Source: Gyrodactylus bullatarudis (taxonomy: Eukaryota; Platyhelminthes; Monogenea; Gyrodactylidea; Gyrodactylidae). From it: 64,000 nt of DNA. Position numbers and translations under genes: made by a program. A model generated the notes under the pieces. It was not told the origin of the DNA. It did not search any database and worked only from the letters and a program-made list of their open reading frames with translations. Positions 23,396 to 37,513 of this stretch are shown here, one piece after another (position 1 is the first letter of the stretch; every line of letters begins with the position of its first letter). The DNA lies in NCBI GenBank assembly GCA_012064415.1, contig SSNU01000014.1, positions 61,550-125,549 of the forward strand. The letters run 5' to 3'.

Positions 23396-23769
23396 TACTT
23401 CATAAGTTGAAAGTGATTTATAAACCAAAAATTCTTCATTAAATTCGATTATCTTTATGAAAATTTGAGAATTTTGTTAAAATTATAAATTTATCTTATC
23501 ATCTTTATTAAAATTACAACTAATTGTATAAGTAAGGCAAAAATTATCGCTTCATATTCTATGGAAACAGAGTTGGTAAAATATCTTAAAATTTTGCAGC
23601 CAATCACATTTGAAAAAGTGCATTCAAACGGAAGTATTGAATCTAATTTGAACCTATCTATGAAATCAAATTTTTATAAAGATCGGAGAATATGTGTTGT
23701 CTGCAAAAAAGAATTCTTGTGTACTAATTCCGCTAAAAGTTGTTCTCAAATGTTTCAAGGTAATTAAAA

Positions 23770-26700
23770 ATAAAGTTGTCGCTTACAAGTAGACTTTATA
23801 TTTTTGTAACTCTTTGAGTACCGGTCCGACAAAAAATTATCGAAACAGACATTGATCACATGAGTCTAGTTAGTAGGATTACAGAAAAAAATTATCATGT
23901 CCTTCTTTTTTGGCCATGGGAGCGAGAGGGTTAAATAAACTATTTTACAAATTAACGCTTAGGCCAATGCAATTTCCAGTTAACCGGAAATACACCTATT
24001 TTATCAAACTTTTTTTCCACTTACATTTAAGCATTTTTAAATACATTTCCGAGCTTATCATAAAGTCCTGATAATGTTTCTGCATCAAATAAAATGTCTT
24101 AAGATGCATATGTACGAGTGTCTTTTCTACATTATGTCTTTATAAGTTTAAATTTTTTATTATTTGTCCAATTAATTCTTTCAATAGTACGCTTATTTGA
24201 AACCAAAGTAATGTAGTGTGAAGAGGTTTTTTATAATAATCCTAGAATAGGCTAAAAGATTGATAGTCAGAATTAATTGTTACATTAAATAATACAGAAG
24301 AAAGGAAAAAATTGCTTTATTCTATGGAAGCGAGCGAAGATAAAAGTCTTGCAAATGGTGATCGATAAATCAAAAAGGAGGTGAAAAATGTAGTTTAATT
24401 GTGAATGAATCTTGTTGAATTCGAGGCTAAAAATATTTCTTCCATGATAGAAATTGAACTTAAGCATTACGCACTGGGGAAGAATAAATAAGACTATATA
24501 GACATAGAAAAGAGATCCTTGGTTAGAATTGGTTGAAAAATAAGCTTTTTTCAGGTATACTATTGTTTTATCCATTTCTATATAAATTTTTTCTATTAAG
24601 TTTCATAGTTCGAAACCTATTCCTTTTTATTCAGTTTCTAATTCAAAACTAATACAAACCAGAAAACGACCTTGTCAAGTAGCAAGCGAACGAGTATTTG
24701 AAACGATAAACTTCTTTGTTAAACATATATGCCCCCAAAATTTTTTCTACTAGCTAGCTTCACGTTTTTCAAGGACTTGAATATCACATTAAGACTATCT
24801 CAGATACGAAACTTTTGGAAGTAGCTTTGGAAAAAGTTTGGAATTATTCAAATTTAATCCATCAGTTTGAAATAGGAAAATAATCTTTTAGAAAAAAGGG
24901 TTCATTCCAAAATCATAATCTCTTCGATTTCTGAATAAAAACGTCATTCATAATAACTCTTTACGAGTAGAGTTTTCAAATTTCGTGTGAGAACTTTCAT
25001 ATATTTTTACTACTAATCCGTTTTCAATCGTTAAAGGAGACAAATGTTTACGAGAGAGTATCTGCAAATGAAAAAAGTTGAACTAGGCATTGCAATACAA
25101 GATATATTGAATTTAGGGAGGGGGTTCAGAAAAAATGTAAGTTCATTATCCCTATTTTTCTACTCAAACGTCAATCATCAAGCATAGTTTTTTTCCAATT
25201 GCAATAGTCAAGTATTGTATATGATCTCTTAATATTTTTTTTGGAAGAAATTTTGATTCATAATCTCTTGTTTTCTTGATTTCTTCTCGATAGTAATAAT
25301 AATAAATAAGCTGCTCTTAAAGTGAGAACGAAGGAGAACAACAAAACAAATTAAAAGGATGAAAAGGGTGGAGGACGGGGCACAAGGGAGAATACAAAAA
25401 GCACTAAATAATGTAATCAATAAATCAAATTAAGATAAACTGTATCTAAGAATAATGAAAAAGAAAAGAAATCAACGATCCGAGATTCGAGTCAAAATCA
25501 TCAAAATTATTATTTTTAATCTTAAATAAAGATTTTTCAATTATACTATGTTCAATTTCATTTTCCTTGGGTGAAAATGTGGTCTAGTATAGATTTTTAA
25601 CCAAAATAATTTTCTATTAAGGTCACAGTGATAGTGTCAAACAATTCTATTTTTAGTAAAAGAAGAAGAGGATTCACTTGTCAGTTGTAAATTCCTGAAG
25701 AGGTAGAGTGTGAAATGAGAAGTGAACTTGATTCTTGGATTTGAATTACAATCAGCTTAATCAATGGAAGTGCACAAAAATTTCGCGTTGTGATATTTGT
25801 GTGGTATTTATGTGTCAACCGGGAAAGAGCCTGAAGAGACCCGTCGAAAAATAACGTTTATCACTTAAGTAATATTCGTTAATTTTCTCTTAATTTTATT
25901 ATGAGTTCAGAATCAAATAATAATGGAATAATGAAAAAGAAAATAATATCAACGACCCGAGATCCAATTTGATCCATTTACGCTAAACTTAAAATTATTA
26001 GGATACAAGGGATTTAGTTTTTATCATATTACCTAAGCCCCTAGAACGAAATATTTCTAGTATTCTTTTTATTTTATTTTGACCAGTTCGTAAATAGGTT
26101 TTGGACCAAATTTTTTATCCGAATTCTCCTGAAGAGCCCATTCAGATTCTGATCCCAGAACTAGAAATCAATAATTTTCAAAATGTATCTCTAATCTTAA
26201 TGAACTATTCAAGCTTTTAGTGGAAATATAAATTTCAACTAACAGAAAAAAACTTAAGAATGTCATCAAAATTTAGATAAATGTAGATTCTACATTGTAG
26301 AATTGGTAATAGGATTACATTACCCTGATTTAGATTGAAACAAAAGTAATAGGTTACTTAATCAGAAATTTCATAAATAATTTATACTAAGGGGATTTCA
26401 GATTATTTTTGCTATACCATTCTACAATTTTATGGAAATCTTACAAGAAAATATATAATTTTTGTTTAAAATGTTTTTTTGAAAACCTAGTTCCCCTTGT
26501 CATAGACAAAATTCAAGATAATTTAATCGAGTAATCCTATGTGTAGAATTTAAATAAGTACTAGCCTAAGCTGTATCTGCTAAAGCTTCAAAGATAACCT
26601 AATTTTGGATTAGACATAGAAACCAAATAACATAATCATCGCGTTGATTTTTTCATAATTTTCAGAACTTGAATAATTTTCAACCTGATAAATGGCAATT

Positions 26701-27040
26701 TTATCAAAAGTTTTATGGTTTTCTTGTCTTAATGGGATTCTAAAAATAAACTTTTGATCACTCTCTCACTTTGAAATCATGGAAAATATTTTTTACATGT
26801 CATAATTTCCTTAAAAAATTGATTTTTTCAAAATATCCCGTGGATGTTGGCCTCATGATCTAGATTCCAAAATTTATCACCAAAAATTTGATTTTCTTGA
26901 GGGAAAAGTGAGGATTTTGTAAAAATAATAAATTCCGATCTTCATATTAACTTGGTATGGATAATGATAAAATTGCTTTCTATGATTAATCTATAGTAAA
27001 AATTAAGTCAGTATTGATAGCTTCGGAAAATTCATTTTGG
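23770..27040. other. Gene-poor stretch with old repeat fragments
   Basis: No gene. A segment at 25565-25650, resumed at about 26120-26200, resembles 10975-11240. Between them, near 26030, lies a fragment related to the hammerhead-bearing repeat. A family A right end (CCGATCTTCATATTAACTTG) lies near 26935. Confidence 0.45.
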
Positions 27041-27490
27041 ATTATTCAAGTCTTTGGAATCTAAGGATACATTTTGTCCATCTGAAGAACAATTAATATC
27101 TCAACACATAGTGTCTATCTAATAAGTGATAAATTTCAATCATTTTCGATAATATCATTTCAATTTCTAATGGATTGAACAAGAATAAGGTCTCAAAACA
27201 GTAACTCCCGTACTTGATTGCTTCTAATGACTGATTTTCTAGCAATTTAACTTCTCTTGAGCTTACGGAAATGATTTTGTAATTAGAAAATATCTAACAC
27301 TAATTTACTCAATAAAATAACAAAAAAGATACTTGATTCAGAGAAGAAGTTCTTCTGGTAATTACCGGAAGTCATTTATAGATTTTTCAAAATTTCGCAT
27401 TTCTCTAAAAATACCTATAAATTTCTATAAATTAGAATCTTTTGAAATTTATTTTTTAGAATCAAATTTTTTTGCAGAATCAGGAATTTT
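27041..27490. repeat. Dispersed 450-bp repeat, copy without hAT insertion
   Basis: Closely matches 58191-58287 joined to 60148-60532 over its whole length, including CAAAACAGTAACTCCCGTAC and GGTAATTACCGGAAGTCATT. It therefore gives the empty site for the hAT element at 58.3 kb. The repeat itself has no coding capacity that I recognise. Confidence 0.85.
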
Positions 27491-27499
27491 CTGAGCTTA

Positions 27500-30400
27500 G
27501 TAGTAATTTACAAGAAAGTTTATTTATAAATAAATTAAATTCTGTTGGTTTAATGAAATTGAGTCAAAAAATTTTTGTGCAAGATTAAAATTTTTGAGAA
27601 CTCTAAGAATTCTGCAGGACTTATTATTTACAATATATGTATCATTCAGATTATAATCTATAATAATTATTTAAACGAAATTAGAGGCAGTTTCATCATT
27701 TTTATAAAATTTCATCCAAGTCTACTAAGCATCACTGAGGCGAGTATAATTACTAATAATTAATTAGGCTTACAATCCCTTACAAAGGATTTCAAAAAAA
27801 GGTATGCCGCAAAATATTCCCTCATCTGTATGATATGAGTTTTTTTTCGGCTGATAAAAGTTTGAATAAATGCATCATCAATATCCTCTACTCCTTGTTT
27901 TAGTATTACCGACAACACACTTGAAATATTGTTAATTGAATACTGGATCTAATAACATTATTACAGTATTATATTATTGAGTATACATTGCATTTATTGT
28001 ATTGAGAACTAAAGAAGGAAGGTATTATCATCATGAATAATTCTCCCTTGATTATTACGTAGGACGTATGTATGTAGTTAGGGAGGAATTAAATGAATGC
28101 ATTTATTTTTCATAATTTCATACATTTGGAAACAATCTTGGGATATTTCTCTTACCTTCGGACAATCATTAATACTTTATTATTAACAGCAAAGGGAAAA
28201 CTGGATGAAAATATTATTGGAAATCGATATGGTGAACAACAATGAGGAAAGAATTCCCTGCTACGTAATCAGTCGTGTTCAATATTCTCAAGACTGACTC
28301 TATAAAAGGAATATTCCCCAAGATTTGGTTTTTGCTTAAGAAAGAATTACATGAATTTCCGGTTAAAAGAAAAAATGAATTAAAAAAGTGTCTATTGAAA
28401 TCCTTGACTACTATAGATTAAAACGGAGGGTACATAAATTATTTCTTGAATTATAAAACTGGTAAGAAAAAACAGAAACGAATATTTCTTTTGTAACGTC
28501 CTTTTACTTTCATTTGAAATTATTGTATTTTCAAAGAAGGAAATTTATTAATAAACTCTTTTAATATAATATCTTTCACTTTCGATACAGATTCGCAAGA
28601 TTTGTTAGTCTGCATCACAACAAAAATATAGAGATTAAGTAAGCCTCTTTTAAGGGTTTCAGAAATGAGATAATCAAGGGATTAAACTTTTTCAGGAAAT
28701 TATTACATATTTCAAATCTTAAAGTAGCGTCGAATTCCTATTGTTTTGAACTTTGAATAATTTGCTGATTTCAAAGTAAGAAAGGGATCAAAAGTTGATG
28801 TTTAGGATCACAATAAGGCATAAAACCCAATTATCATCATTAGACTTTTGATAAATTCGTTATTTTTCATGGGTCTAATTCCAAGTAGGAAAAATGATCA
28901 AAAAATCACAAACAAAAAAGGTTCAAAAATCCAAATCATAGGTCAGAATAATTGAAGAATATGAGAGTAGTTTTTATGAACAATTATACTTGTTTTATAG
29001 TGATTAATGAAGAGTTTTTCCTTGAGCCACAAACAATGGAAAGGAAAAATTTACTATTCTGATTTGGATACACGAGGAAGATTAGAGAGCAAGCAAATAG
29101 TATGTGATAGACGTTTTATTTTAACGGGTCTCTTCAGACTTGACTCCGGACTTTACTTTACAATACTTTTACAATTCAGAAATTTCTGCTCTTCCATCGG
29201 TTGAAGAAATCCCTGACTTTAGTACGGCTTGGAGGACTGTGGTTCTTGTATCCATGATCTCATTACTTTTGCCTCTTCAGTAGATTTAAGCCTCCTAAGA
29301 ATCTATCCATTAGTAACTGGTCGCTATTTCTCTTTTGTTTTCGCATAATTGTGGGTTTACTGATTCTTTCCATCTCATTTACCAAGTAAAACTGAGGAGA
29401 AAAAGTGACGATATTTCGACAAAATATCAATTCTTAAGAATTTCTTCTTTACTCATGTAACCTTGAACTTTTTCTTGAGATTCTGATAAAAATGCTAAGA
29501 TTTTTGTGAAAATGATAAAATCTCATCTTTATATTAATAAGCTTCACAAAAATATTTAAAGAACACAAAAAAGGGAAAGAATAAAGAGATTAGCTGGCAA
29601 TAATAATGATAATATATAATTCAAGAGTAATAATTCTCATTGTAGTGCATAAATGCTTAGAGCGAAGACATATATGATGGTCTTTATTTCATTTATTTTC
29701 TGAATAAATTAGATTTCAGAGGTAATTCTGTAATTTTCTGTATTCTCCTTAATCTCAGATTTTTCTTTATTGACAAATATATTGTCATTGGAAATGTATG
29801 ATAAGCAGTACAGTAATGAGTTAATTGGAGAAGAGAAGAAATCTGTCGTCTGAGACAAAAATAGATCTTGTGATTTATAGCCATACTTTATAAATTAAAG
29901 CCAGTATTAACCAGAAGGGGACTATTTAGGGTTTAATTAATCAAGTTGGCTCTTAACCAAGAACAGCTGTGCACCAGTTTTGGTGTGCGTGAATATATTT
30001 TAGGTTAATTCTAAAAAACACACCCAAGAAAATTTTTTTTCCAATAATGACCCCAAAGGAAATATTTTTCCAATAATCAACCCAAAAATATCCAAAAGAA
30101 AATACAACACTAAATTTCATTAAACTTTATTCCAACTCTTGATTTTTCACGGCTCTTACATGGTCCTCCATGTTTTTTATTTATTCTGTTCAAGTTCCGA
30201 CTCCTTCAGATTTTCGACGTCACACTCATTTCACTATTTCGAACATAAAAAAGATCTTCTTTAGGGGTAGCGAAAATTTGTAAAAACCTAGATTTGCGTA
30301 AGTTTTTTTCTATCAAAGGTTCTATATAAGGAGAAAGTTCACTTTTAATCTTTGAATGGAAGTTTAACCGTTCAAAAAATTCATCTGACAATAAACTCAT

Positions 30401-31000
30401 ATACGAAATTGTGATATTGAATGGATTTTTTCTTTTAATTAATGATAGACTTACATTCAATGATTAAGCAATATTAGAAGTTAAAATCCCAAAGCGGCAT
30501 TTAGGAAATGCAAAACTGGACCAATTTGCGACAGAAATTTCACCTAGATATTCTACAAAATTCATAATTGATTTGAGGATAAGAGTTGAAATTTTCATTG
30601 GGGTTATTAATGGAAAAAAATTTTCTTAAGATGTTTTTTGGAATTAACCCATCAAATCTAAGACGAAGACTATTTCCAGAATAGCTTTACATATTTTAAA
30701 AATCAGAATGTTTTACACATTTTTTTTAGATTTCCCGCTAGTAGTTTAGACAAAAATTCATTTAAAGCACAAGATAAGTTTTACACTGAGAAATTCAATA
30801 GCGTTAACAGTTTTGGTAAAGTTGTAGTCACAACTGGTAGAATAATTCTGGTACTCTAAATGTTTTTTATTCTAATCTTAATTTTAATTTTCTTTCAAGT
30901 GATAAATTATATTATCAGTGTTATTACTCTAATAATTCTATAGATAGACCAATACAAGCCAGAAGACAACATAGTCAGGTAGCAGGCGAACAACGTTATT
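27500..31000. other. No supported gene
   Basis: AT-rich. Internal family A fragments at about 28680-28960 and a right end near 29540. A weak minus-strand frame at 30206-30460 (84 aa) has no motif I recognise. Confidence 0.4.
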
Positions 31001-31190
31001 TTTTTTGTTAGAAATAAGTTCTTATATTTAAAATTTTAAATGAACACAAATAAGGCAATAATAAAATCTGGTTATAGAATAATATACACAAAAATTTTTG
31101 AATAAAATGTGAAAATGCAGGTTCCATATATAGTCAATAGAAAAATTGAATGTAGAGATAGTCTGAAAAGTATTTCGATTAGTCATCTGG

Positions 31191-32330
31191 TTAGTGATGG
31201 GGAGAATAAAGGAGAGATTTTGAATAGTCAATTTTAGATCTGATATGAGCCATAACTGATTTGAGATTAGTAAGGTTCTGACAATCAGATAAATCAAACT
31301 TAGTAAAGAGACAATTAAAACAAGATAATAGAACATTGAAATCATATGATATGTTTCTTAGGTTATATTTTTTAATAGAAATAGAAGATTCAGAAAATTT
31401 CCTAATGATAAAGGCAAATCTACGGACCCAAAGTGGATTTAGACCGGATATAGCTATAAGAGCATTGTAAGAGTCTATATTAGGATATAAAGAATGTAAA
31501 AAATTATACTGAATACGTTCAATCATAAGAGATTGAGCATAATTCAAATTAGGTAATAAGGGGGCAAGATAATCAAATAATGGTAATATTAAAGCTTTGT
31601 AAGCTTTTAGTCGTAAGTTAACAGTTTTTGAGAATTTTTTTATTGTAAAGAGTAAAGATTTAATCCTAGATAAGTTAGAAAAAGGATCAATTTTTAAATT
31701 ATCCTTAACACTGAAACCCAGGTCCAAAGTAAAGGAGACAATTTCTCCAGGAAGTAGAAGAGANATCTCTATTTATATAGAGCCCCATTGTCTCAAGGGA
31801 ATCTTTAAGAAGTGAGAAGTTTTTATTTATTTTTTCAATGTCTGAGACATTATTAACTTTGAAAACGAACTTTAAATCGTCAGCATATTTTAAGAGACAC
31901 CCTCAATATCCTCAGGGAGCTGAATATCAGCGAAACAAAGATTAAAAAGAAGTGGGCCTATAGTAGAACCCTGGGGGACACCAGAGTTTATTTTTATTAA
32001 ATTACTAGTGGCAGAGTTGAATGCAACATATTGCATTCTTTTGGACAAAAAATACATGGTTAAGTTTATGATATGAGGGTTGTTATTTAATAACATAAGT
32101 TTATTTTTAATATATGAGAATTTGGGTTTGTCAAACGCTTTCGAAATATCCAGGTAATGAATAATTAGAAAAGATTTGGCTTTTAAGAGTGGGATGGCAT
32201 AGTTTGGACAGTCAAGCATGTTACTTGAGGTATTTTTACCTGGCAAGAAACCATGTTGGGATTTATCTGGAAAGTCTAAAGGTAAATCTTTTGATTTCTG
32301 AAGCTAAAAATCGATCTATAATGGCAAGAA
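31191..32330 (-). pseudogene. Non-LTR retrotransposon reverse transcriptase, frameshifted
   Basis: Read right to left: QHGFLPGKNTSSNM, YLDISKAFDKP (palm motif A), SGVPQGSTIGPLLFNL (motif B), then after a frameshift YADDLKFVF (catalytic YADD), and after another shift the thumb region (KIDPFSNLSRIKSLL... ALILPLFDYLAPLLPNL). This order is standard for jockey/CR1-type reverse transcriptases. It is in a different subfamily from the copies at 14.2 and 37.1 kb. One undetermined base lies at 31764. Dead copy. Confidence 0.88.
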
Positions 32331-32399
32331 AGACATTCAGACATGATATGGGCCTCAAATGGGAGAATTCAGCATAATCACTTAATTAATTGTTATTAA

Positions 32400-35300
32400 G
32401 GATTCTGGTGACGAGGGATAAGTGCACAAGTCTTTTAGTATTTAGTTTCCCGTTTTCAAATTCTATCATATAAAATTAGATTTCAATAACTTATTAATAA
32501 TATTCATAAAACAGTGTGCTACACTGTCCATTTGCAAGTGACACTTGGTCCAAGTGAGATCCCTTACCAATGATAATTTTCATCAAAGAAACTTTATCGG
32601 ACTATAGAAACAGCTTTTTTGGCTTAATGCTTTACAAAATTAATCAAAATAAAACATTGCCCATTCAGCAAAACCTTCTTGTAAAGGTTTCTTGAAAAAT
32701 AAATCATGCAAGGTGGTTTATGCTCGCATCATTTCAAGTGTAGAAAGTTTGTTTTTGCCTGCTTCGCGCAAAATTACTTGTTGGCAGGTGATGTTCTGAT
32801 GGGATATTCAATTTCAAACGAGATTTATTTAGAATTTCTTTCTCTTCGACTTTACTCTTGACAGAAGAAATACAAGAGGGCTAACATCAACAATTCGAAA
32901 AGGAAATAAGTCAGAAAAGATATTTCTTTCATCTCTTTGAGTTTATTTTCCTTCTATATATAAAGTCGCATGAAAAAGAGTTCACATATCACGAATCGTA
33001 TATTTTTTTCAAATTCATGATGAATTTCCTCTTTTATTCAAAGTCTAGATTCTCTTGCGAGAAAGAAAATTTATAAAATATGGATAAATTTTTGAAAGTT
33101 GAAAATCATGCAATTCTTTCCTTTCCTCAAATCAATTTCCATGATCGCGGCCTAATTTAAGATTAACAATTTTTTTATCAAACATTAATGAATGATAAAT
33201 AGTAATTTTTGTGATTGCTAGTTGACATGAAGATGAGAATTTAATATTTTTAATAATTTCAATATTTTTCTCGATTTCGAAGATCTGAAGGGGTTAAAAT
33301 TGGACAAAGAATTCGAATTAGCCTAAAGATGTTTACAGAAATTCATCATTGGGAAACTATCGAACTATTTAGACTCTTTGATAATCACGATGGAAAATGA
33401 TCTAAAATTTTTTCTTTAGTTTCTCTCAGCCTCAAATCAGATTTCTTTGTCTAATCATGATCCAAAATATCAGAATTAGACTGCTTTAAATCTTCGAAAT
33501 CAAAAAATAATTTGAGCTTAAACTATAGAAATATGGCACGTTTTTGAAATTCAAAAGTGGCCTCAATTTTGACAGATTGAATATTTTTCAGAAAATTTCT
33601 TACATCAACAATTAAAATATAGTAAATACTCATTAATTTCTTAAAGATTTAATAAATAAATAATCGAATCATAAAAAATCCAATGATTCTTGAAAATAAA
33701 AGAGGATATTTAGCGGATCAATCTGAAAAATCTATGATCTTTTTTTCATGCTGATTTTGATAGAGTTTTTTGAGTTGACGGAGAAAATTGCTTTCACCTA
33801 AGCCTATGGCTATTGTTTGCTGTCTTTTCATTTTTTATCGGGATTTATGATGAACCAGTTCAAACAAAAGGCTTACTTCTTAATTATTTATTCAAGATAA
33901 ACAAAAACCAATACAGACTATAGAGGAAGGCGGACAGCAACAAGGGAATAGTGTAGAGGAGAACATTCTAAATAAATTATGACACCAAGTTATGACAAAG
34001 ACAAAGTACAAGCTATTATACGTGACAAGCCATTTCCTATGATGTTACTTCCTCTTCTCTCGGCAAATGAAATGTAATAAAAGAAAAAGTCAACTCGGAT
34101 GATTATCGAAATGTACTTAAGAATATCAGTTCACTAATAATAATTATAATTAATACAGTAGTATGGACTAGGGCGGGTTTTTTTGTCTCCGAACAACTCA
34201 CGAGAGTCTTGCATATTTTTGAAGAGAAAAACATCATACCTCGCTATGTCCATTTATTCTCTAGTCTTTTACATATATCAAGGAACAACGAGTTTCCCCA
34301 TGAAGCTCCTTCTAAGGATCAATATGTTCATGATTTTAGCGATTAATAACACTGGTGGTGATTTGAAAATATTTTGCAGTTCTTTTTCTGATGTAATTTT
34401 TCACGCTGATCGCGAATTTGGTATTTTAAAAAATTTAGAATTATTTATCTTTGCTGTACTGTATTTCTTATGCTGTACATATCAATAAAAAACTTTTTCT
34501 AACAAAAAAAAGCTGTCTGTGAGCTGAGATAACGAACAAAAACTGAATTTTCGAAAAAGACTTGTTAAACTTCTGCTGTTTAATAAAATCATTACCGTAA
34601 TAATTTTTATACCATCTAAAGTAGGATTAATTTTGAACGTAATGGTTGTATTTTTATTTATCCCAAAAGGTTTTTAGACTGTTAAAACGAGTCGTAGAAG
34701 TTTGCAAAATTTTTCAGAAAATCAGTGAGAATTTCGACACAAAAATTCGGTTTTCTCTAAAACGAAAATAAAAATTCCAAATTTTATCCAAGTTTATCGT
34801 AGAAAATTTATTCCTCTAGCAATGTTAGCTAGGATTTTTTTTTATTGAAATCATAGAAATACAAATAATTATAATTTGCATCTAATGTGATAGTTTTTAG
34901 ATACCCTATTTTTTGATTTACTTATGAAGTCGAAAAAATTCATCTCTCAACGGCAGGTCTCTCAAAATTCTTTTCTCTTCCAATCAACTTAACCTTGTCT
35001 AAAAATTGATTGAGCAATTAAATTTCTGGAATCAACAGAAATAGTGAAAGTTTCTTTGTTTATTTTCTTATAGCAAATAACTTTCAAAAATGGAACATTG
35101 AGAAATAATTATTGTTTTACTCATCTTTTCTTCTTTTTTTCTAAATTTCTTCTATTATAACAATAGCAGTAAAAAATTGAATCAAATTAATAATAATAAT
35201 ATGGTCATATGAATGATAATTACAAGAAAAATATCATTAACTCGATTTGATAATAATTATAATTGTTTAAGTCTATGACTTTTACAAAAATCTAAATTTT

Positions 35301-37050
35301 CCCATCAAGTATGTTGAATTCAGATCATGTTGCCTGCAAAAATATTTTCTAGTTCAACTTCTCGATTTATTATTGTATAAAAGTTATTACCTTTGAGGTT
35401 TTTTTAACCTAGACAACTATTTTGTAACCTCCAGTTATCATGCGATCTTTTATTATGAAAAAGAATTAGTAATTTCACCTTATAACTCAAAAAATATATT
35501 TAAAAATTAAATCTGTAAACTTTCGCTCCTTTTCTTGAAATTTCAATACTACGAACTTCGAAGGAACAACGTGTGATTTCCATAGTTGAATAGAGAAAAA
35601 TGGGGAACCCGAATTTGATAGTATTGGATTACTAGCTCAAAGTAATAACCCCCTCACCCCTAGCCTGTCATTTTGACGTAGGGATGACTCATGAATGAAA
35701 TGAATTTGATGGGGTTGAGATAGATATTATTTTTATTTCTACGCCTTTTTTGACTCAATACTATTCGATATATTATCGACATGAGACGATACTATACCCA
35801 AGCATATTGATCGCGATATTTTTCGATATTATTGAGACCATATCGTATCGACTATGTATGGACAGATCTATTGAGAACTGATCTTTATTTGAACTAAATC
35901 AAATAATAAACCTTGTGACCGACAGAGATGAACAGACTAAGAAAATTTCTTTTTAACTCGTTTTAATTAGTTTTCAGAATCCCTAAAAGTCTGCAGAATC
36001 ACTGATTGTTGCCCAGGGATTCTGAAGAATTCATAAAGTTTCCAGAATCCCTGTAACATATACAAATTTTATAGATCATTACAATATTTATTCTCCTTGA
36101 AAAATTTCTTATCAGGATTTCCAACGAGCCCATATAATGCCCATATCCATCATTTCTTTCTTATCTTGCAAAATTCTCTCCACGGGCTACAATTCTTGTA
36201 GTAAAATAATGTTCGTTTTTATTGAATTATCTTGAATGCATCTTGGTTCGAGAGATTCTTAATGTTGAATAAGTAAATTTGAAAGGTTTTGATAAGCAAA
36301 ATGACATAATGAATAAAGAAATCAGAATTCAATTTTTATATACAGATCAATATAACTCATATTTTGAATCATACTGGTTCTAAACAAAAGATGTTTTACA
36401 AAACTTTAATTTCTTCGCTAATAAATCTTCAGAAATTGCAAAATAATTATATATTGAGTGACAAAAATTGAATTTTCACTTTTTCGAACTAATGAAATAT
36501 TTTCAAATTCAAGATACTCACATTGCCTTTGAAATTTTAATGTTTTGATTCACAAGAACCCTGAATAAATGTCAACTGAAATTTTACTCATGGTAACAGA
36601 TTTCGTCCTCGTTAGGACAATATATCATAGATTTGAATATGTTTAGATTACTTTTAGATTACATATCTTGAATAGAATCATTCAAAAGTTTTTATTATTA
36701 AAGTGGGCTTGCTTTCTACTATTCATATTTTGAAAACTAAGAATATTTCTGATTTCAATTCGGAAAGTAATGATGATAATTATCAATTATAATTAAAAAT
36801 AGAGACCAGTCGGACCAGAGAAATGATAATAAGAAAGAAAATAAAGTATTTCGTTCACAGTAGTGTTAAAATCAGAATTCTCAATTATGGGAATCAGTAT
36901 CAAAGCTCAGATTAATTTCGTTTTTAGTGAAATCCTTACGAAAAATTAAGACTGCTAGCTGCATATTAACTCTCAACAATGTATCTAGTCCTTGAGTTTT
37001 TCAGGCCTATTTGACGAAAGTAAAAGTTTACTCCTAGTTATTCATCTGAA
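32400..37050. other. Long AT-rich stretch without a supported gene
   Basis: A family A terminus (GCTAGTTGACATGAAGATGA at 33217) starts a degraded element to about 33600. A TATATAAAG box lies near 32957. A cluster of CGATA motifs lies at 35755-35875. The open frames present, including one of 101 aa at 34183-34488, show no motif I recognise. Confidence 0.4.
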
Positions 37051-37116
37051 TTTGTTCTGGAAATAGTCTTCGCTTATGGACTCGTTCATGTACACAAATG
37101 CATAAAGACTGATGGA

Positions 37117-37509
37117 ATGAAAACACTTTTGTTCAAAGTTTATGCTAGACCAGTTATAGAATATTGTTCGGCAGTATGGAATCCTGAAGGTAGAAAATGG
37201 TTGAAAATAATTCAGTCTGCATAAAAACGATTTGTACGGCTTCTATCTTTGAGTTATCAAACTGAACTAAACTCTTCAAACAACTCTCTTAGCATTAGAA
37301 GAGAGCTGAAATAAATAAGTCTTATCAAATCATCCCCAATAGTAAGCTCTAACCGCCAAGGATTACGCTATGATATTCCAGAATTTGGCAACTTAAAAAA
37401 GCTGGTAATATTTAATAAATGCAAAAACATATTTGAAAATCTCAATAGATCAATTAAAAACCTAAGCTTGAATAAATTAAAAAATGAACTCAAGAATAAA
37501 TTAATTTAA
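37117..37509 (+). pseudogene. Non-LTR reverse transcriptase C-terminal fragment
   Basis: Homologous to 15437-15820: KVYARPVIEYCSAVWNPEG and SNRQGLRYDIPEFGNLKKL. Two in-frame stops (IIQSA* and RRELK*). The frame ends at 37509, and the 3' UTR is then interrupted by a MITE before the shared 3' end and TTA-repeat tail at about 38140-38170. Confidence 0.85.
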
Positions 37510-37513
37510 TCAG

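Noticed and set aside
23561..23767. Plus-strand 68-aa frame with CVVCKKEFLC
   Set aside because: Two Cys-x2-Cys-like residues are not enough for a zinc finger; there is no His pair, no convincing splice context and no recognised family.
25828..25870. Second hammerhead-like string CTGAAGAGACCCGTCGAAA
   Set aside because: Core strings are present, but stem I cannot pair, stem II would have a 2-nt loop, and stem III does not abut the core.
30206..30460. 84-aa minus-strand frame (SDEFFERLNFHSKIKSEL...)
   Set aside because: Composition is protein-like, but no motif, start context or splice partners were found; kept only as part of a gene-poor stretch.
35970..36058. Small inverted repeat CAGGGATTCTG / CAGAATCCCTG
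   Set aside because: Only about 11 bp pair, and the surrounding sequence shows no further symmetry or target duplication.
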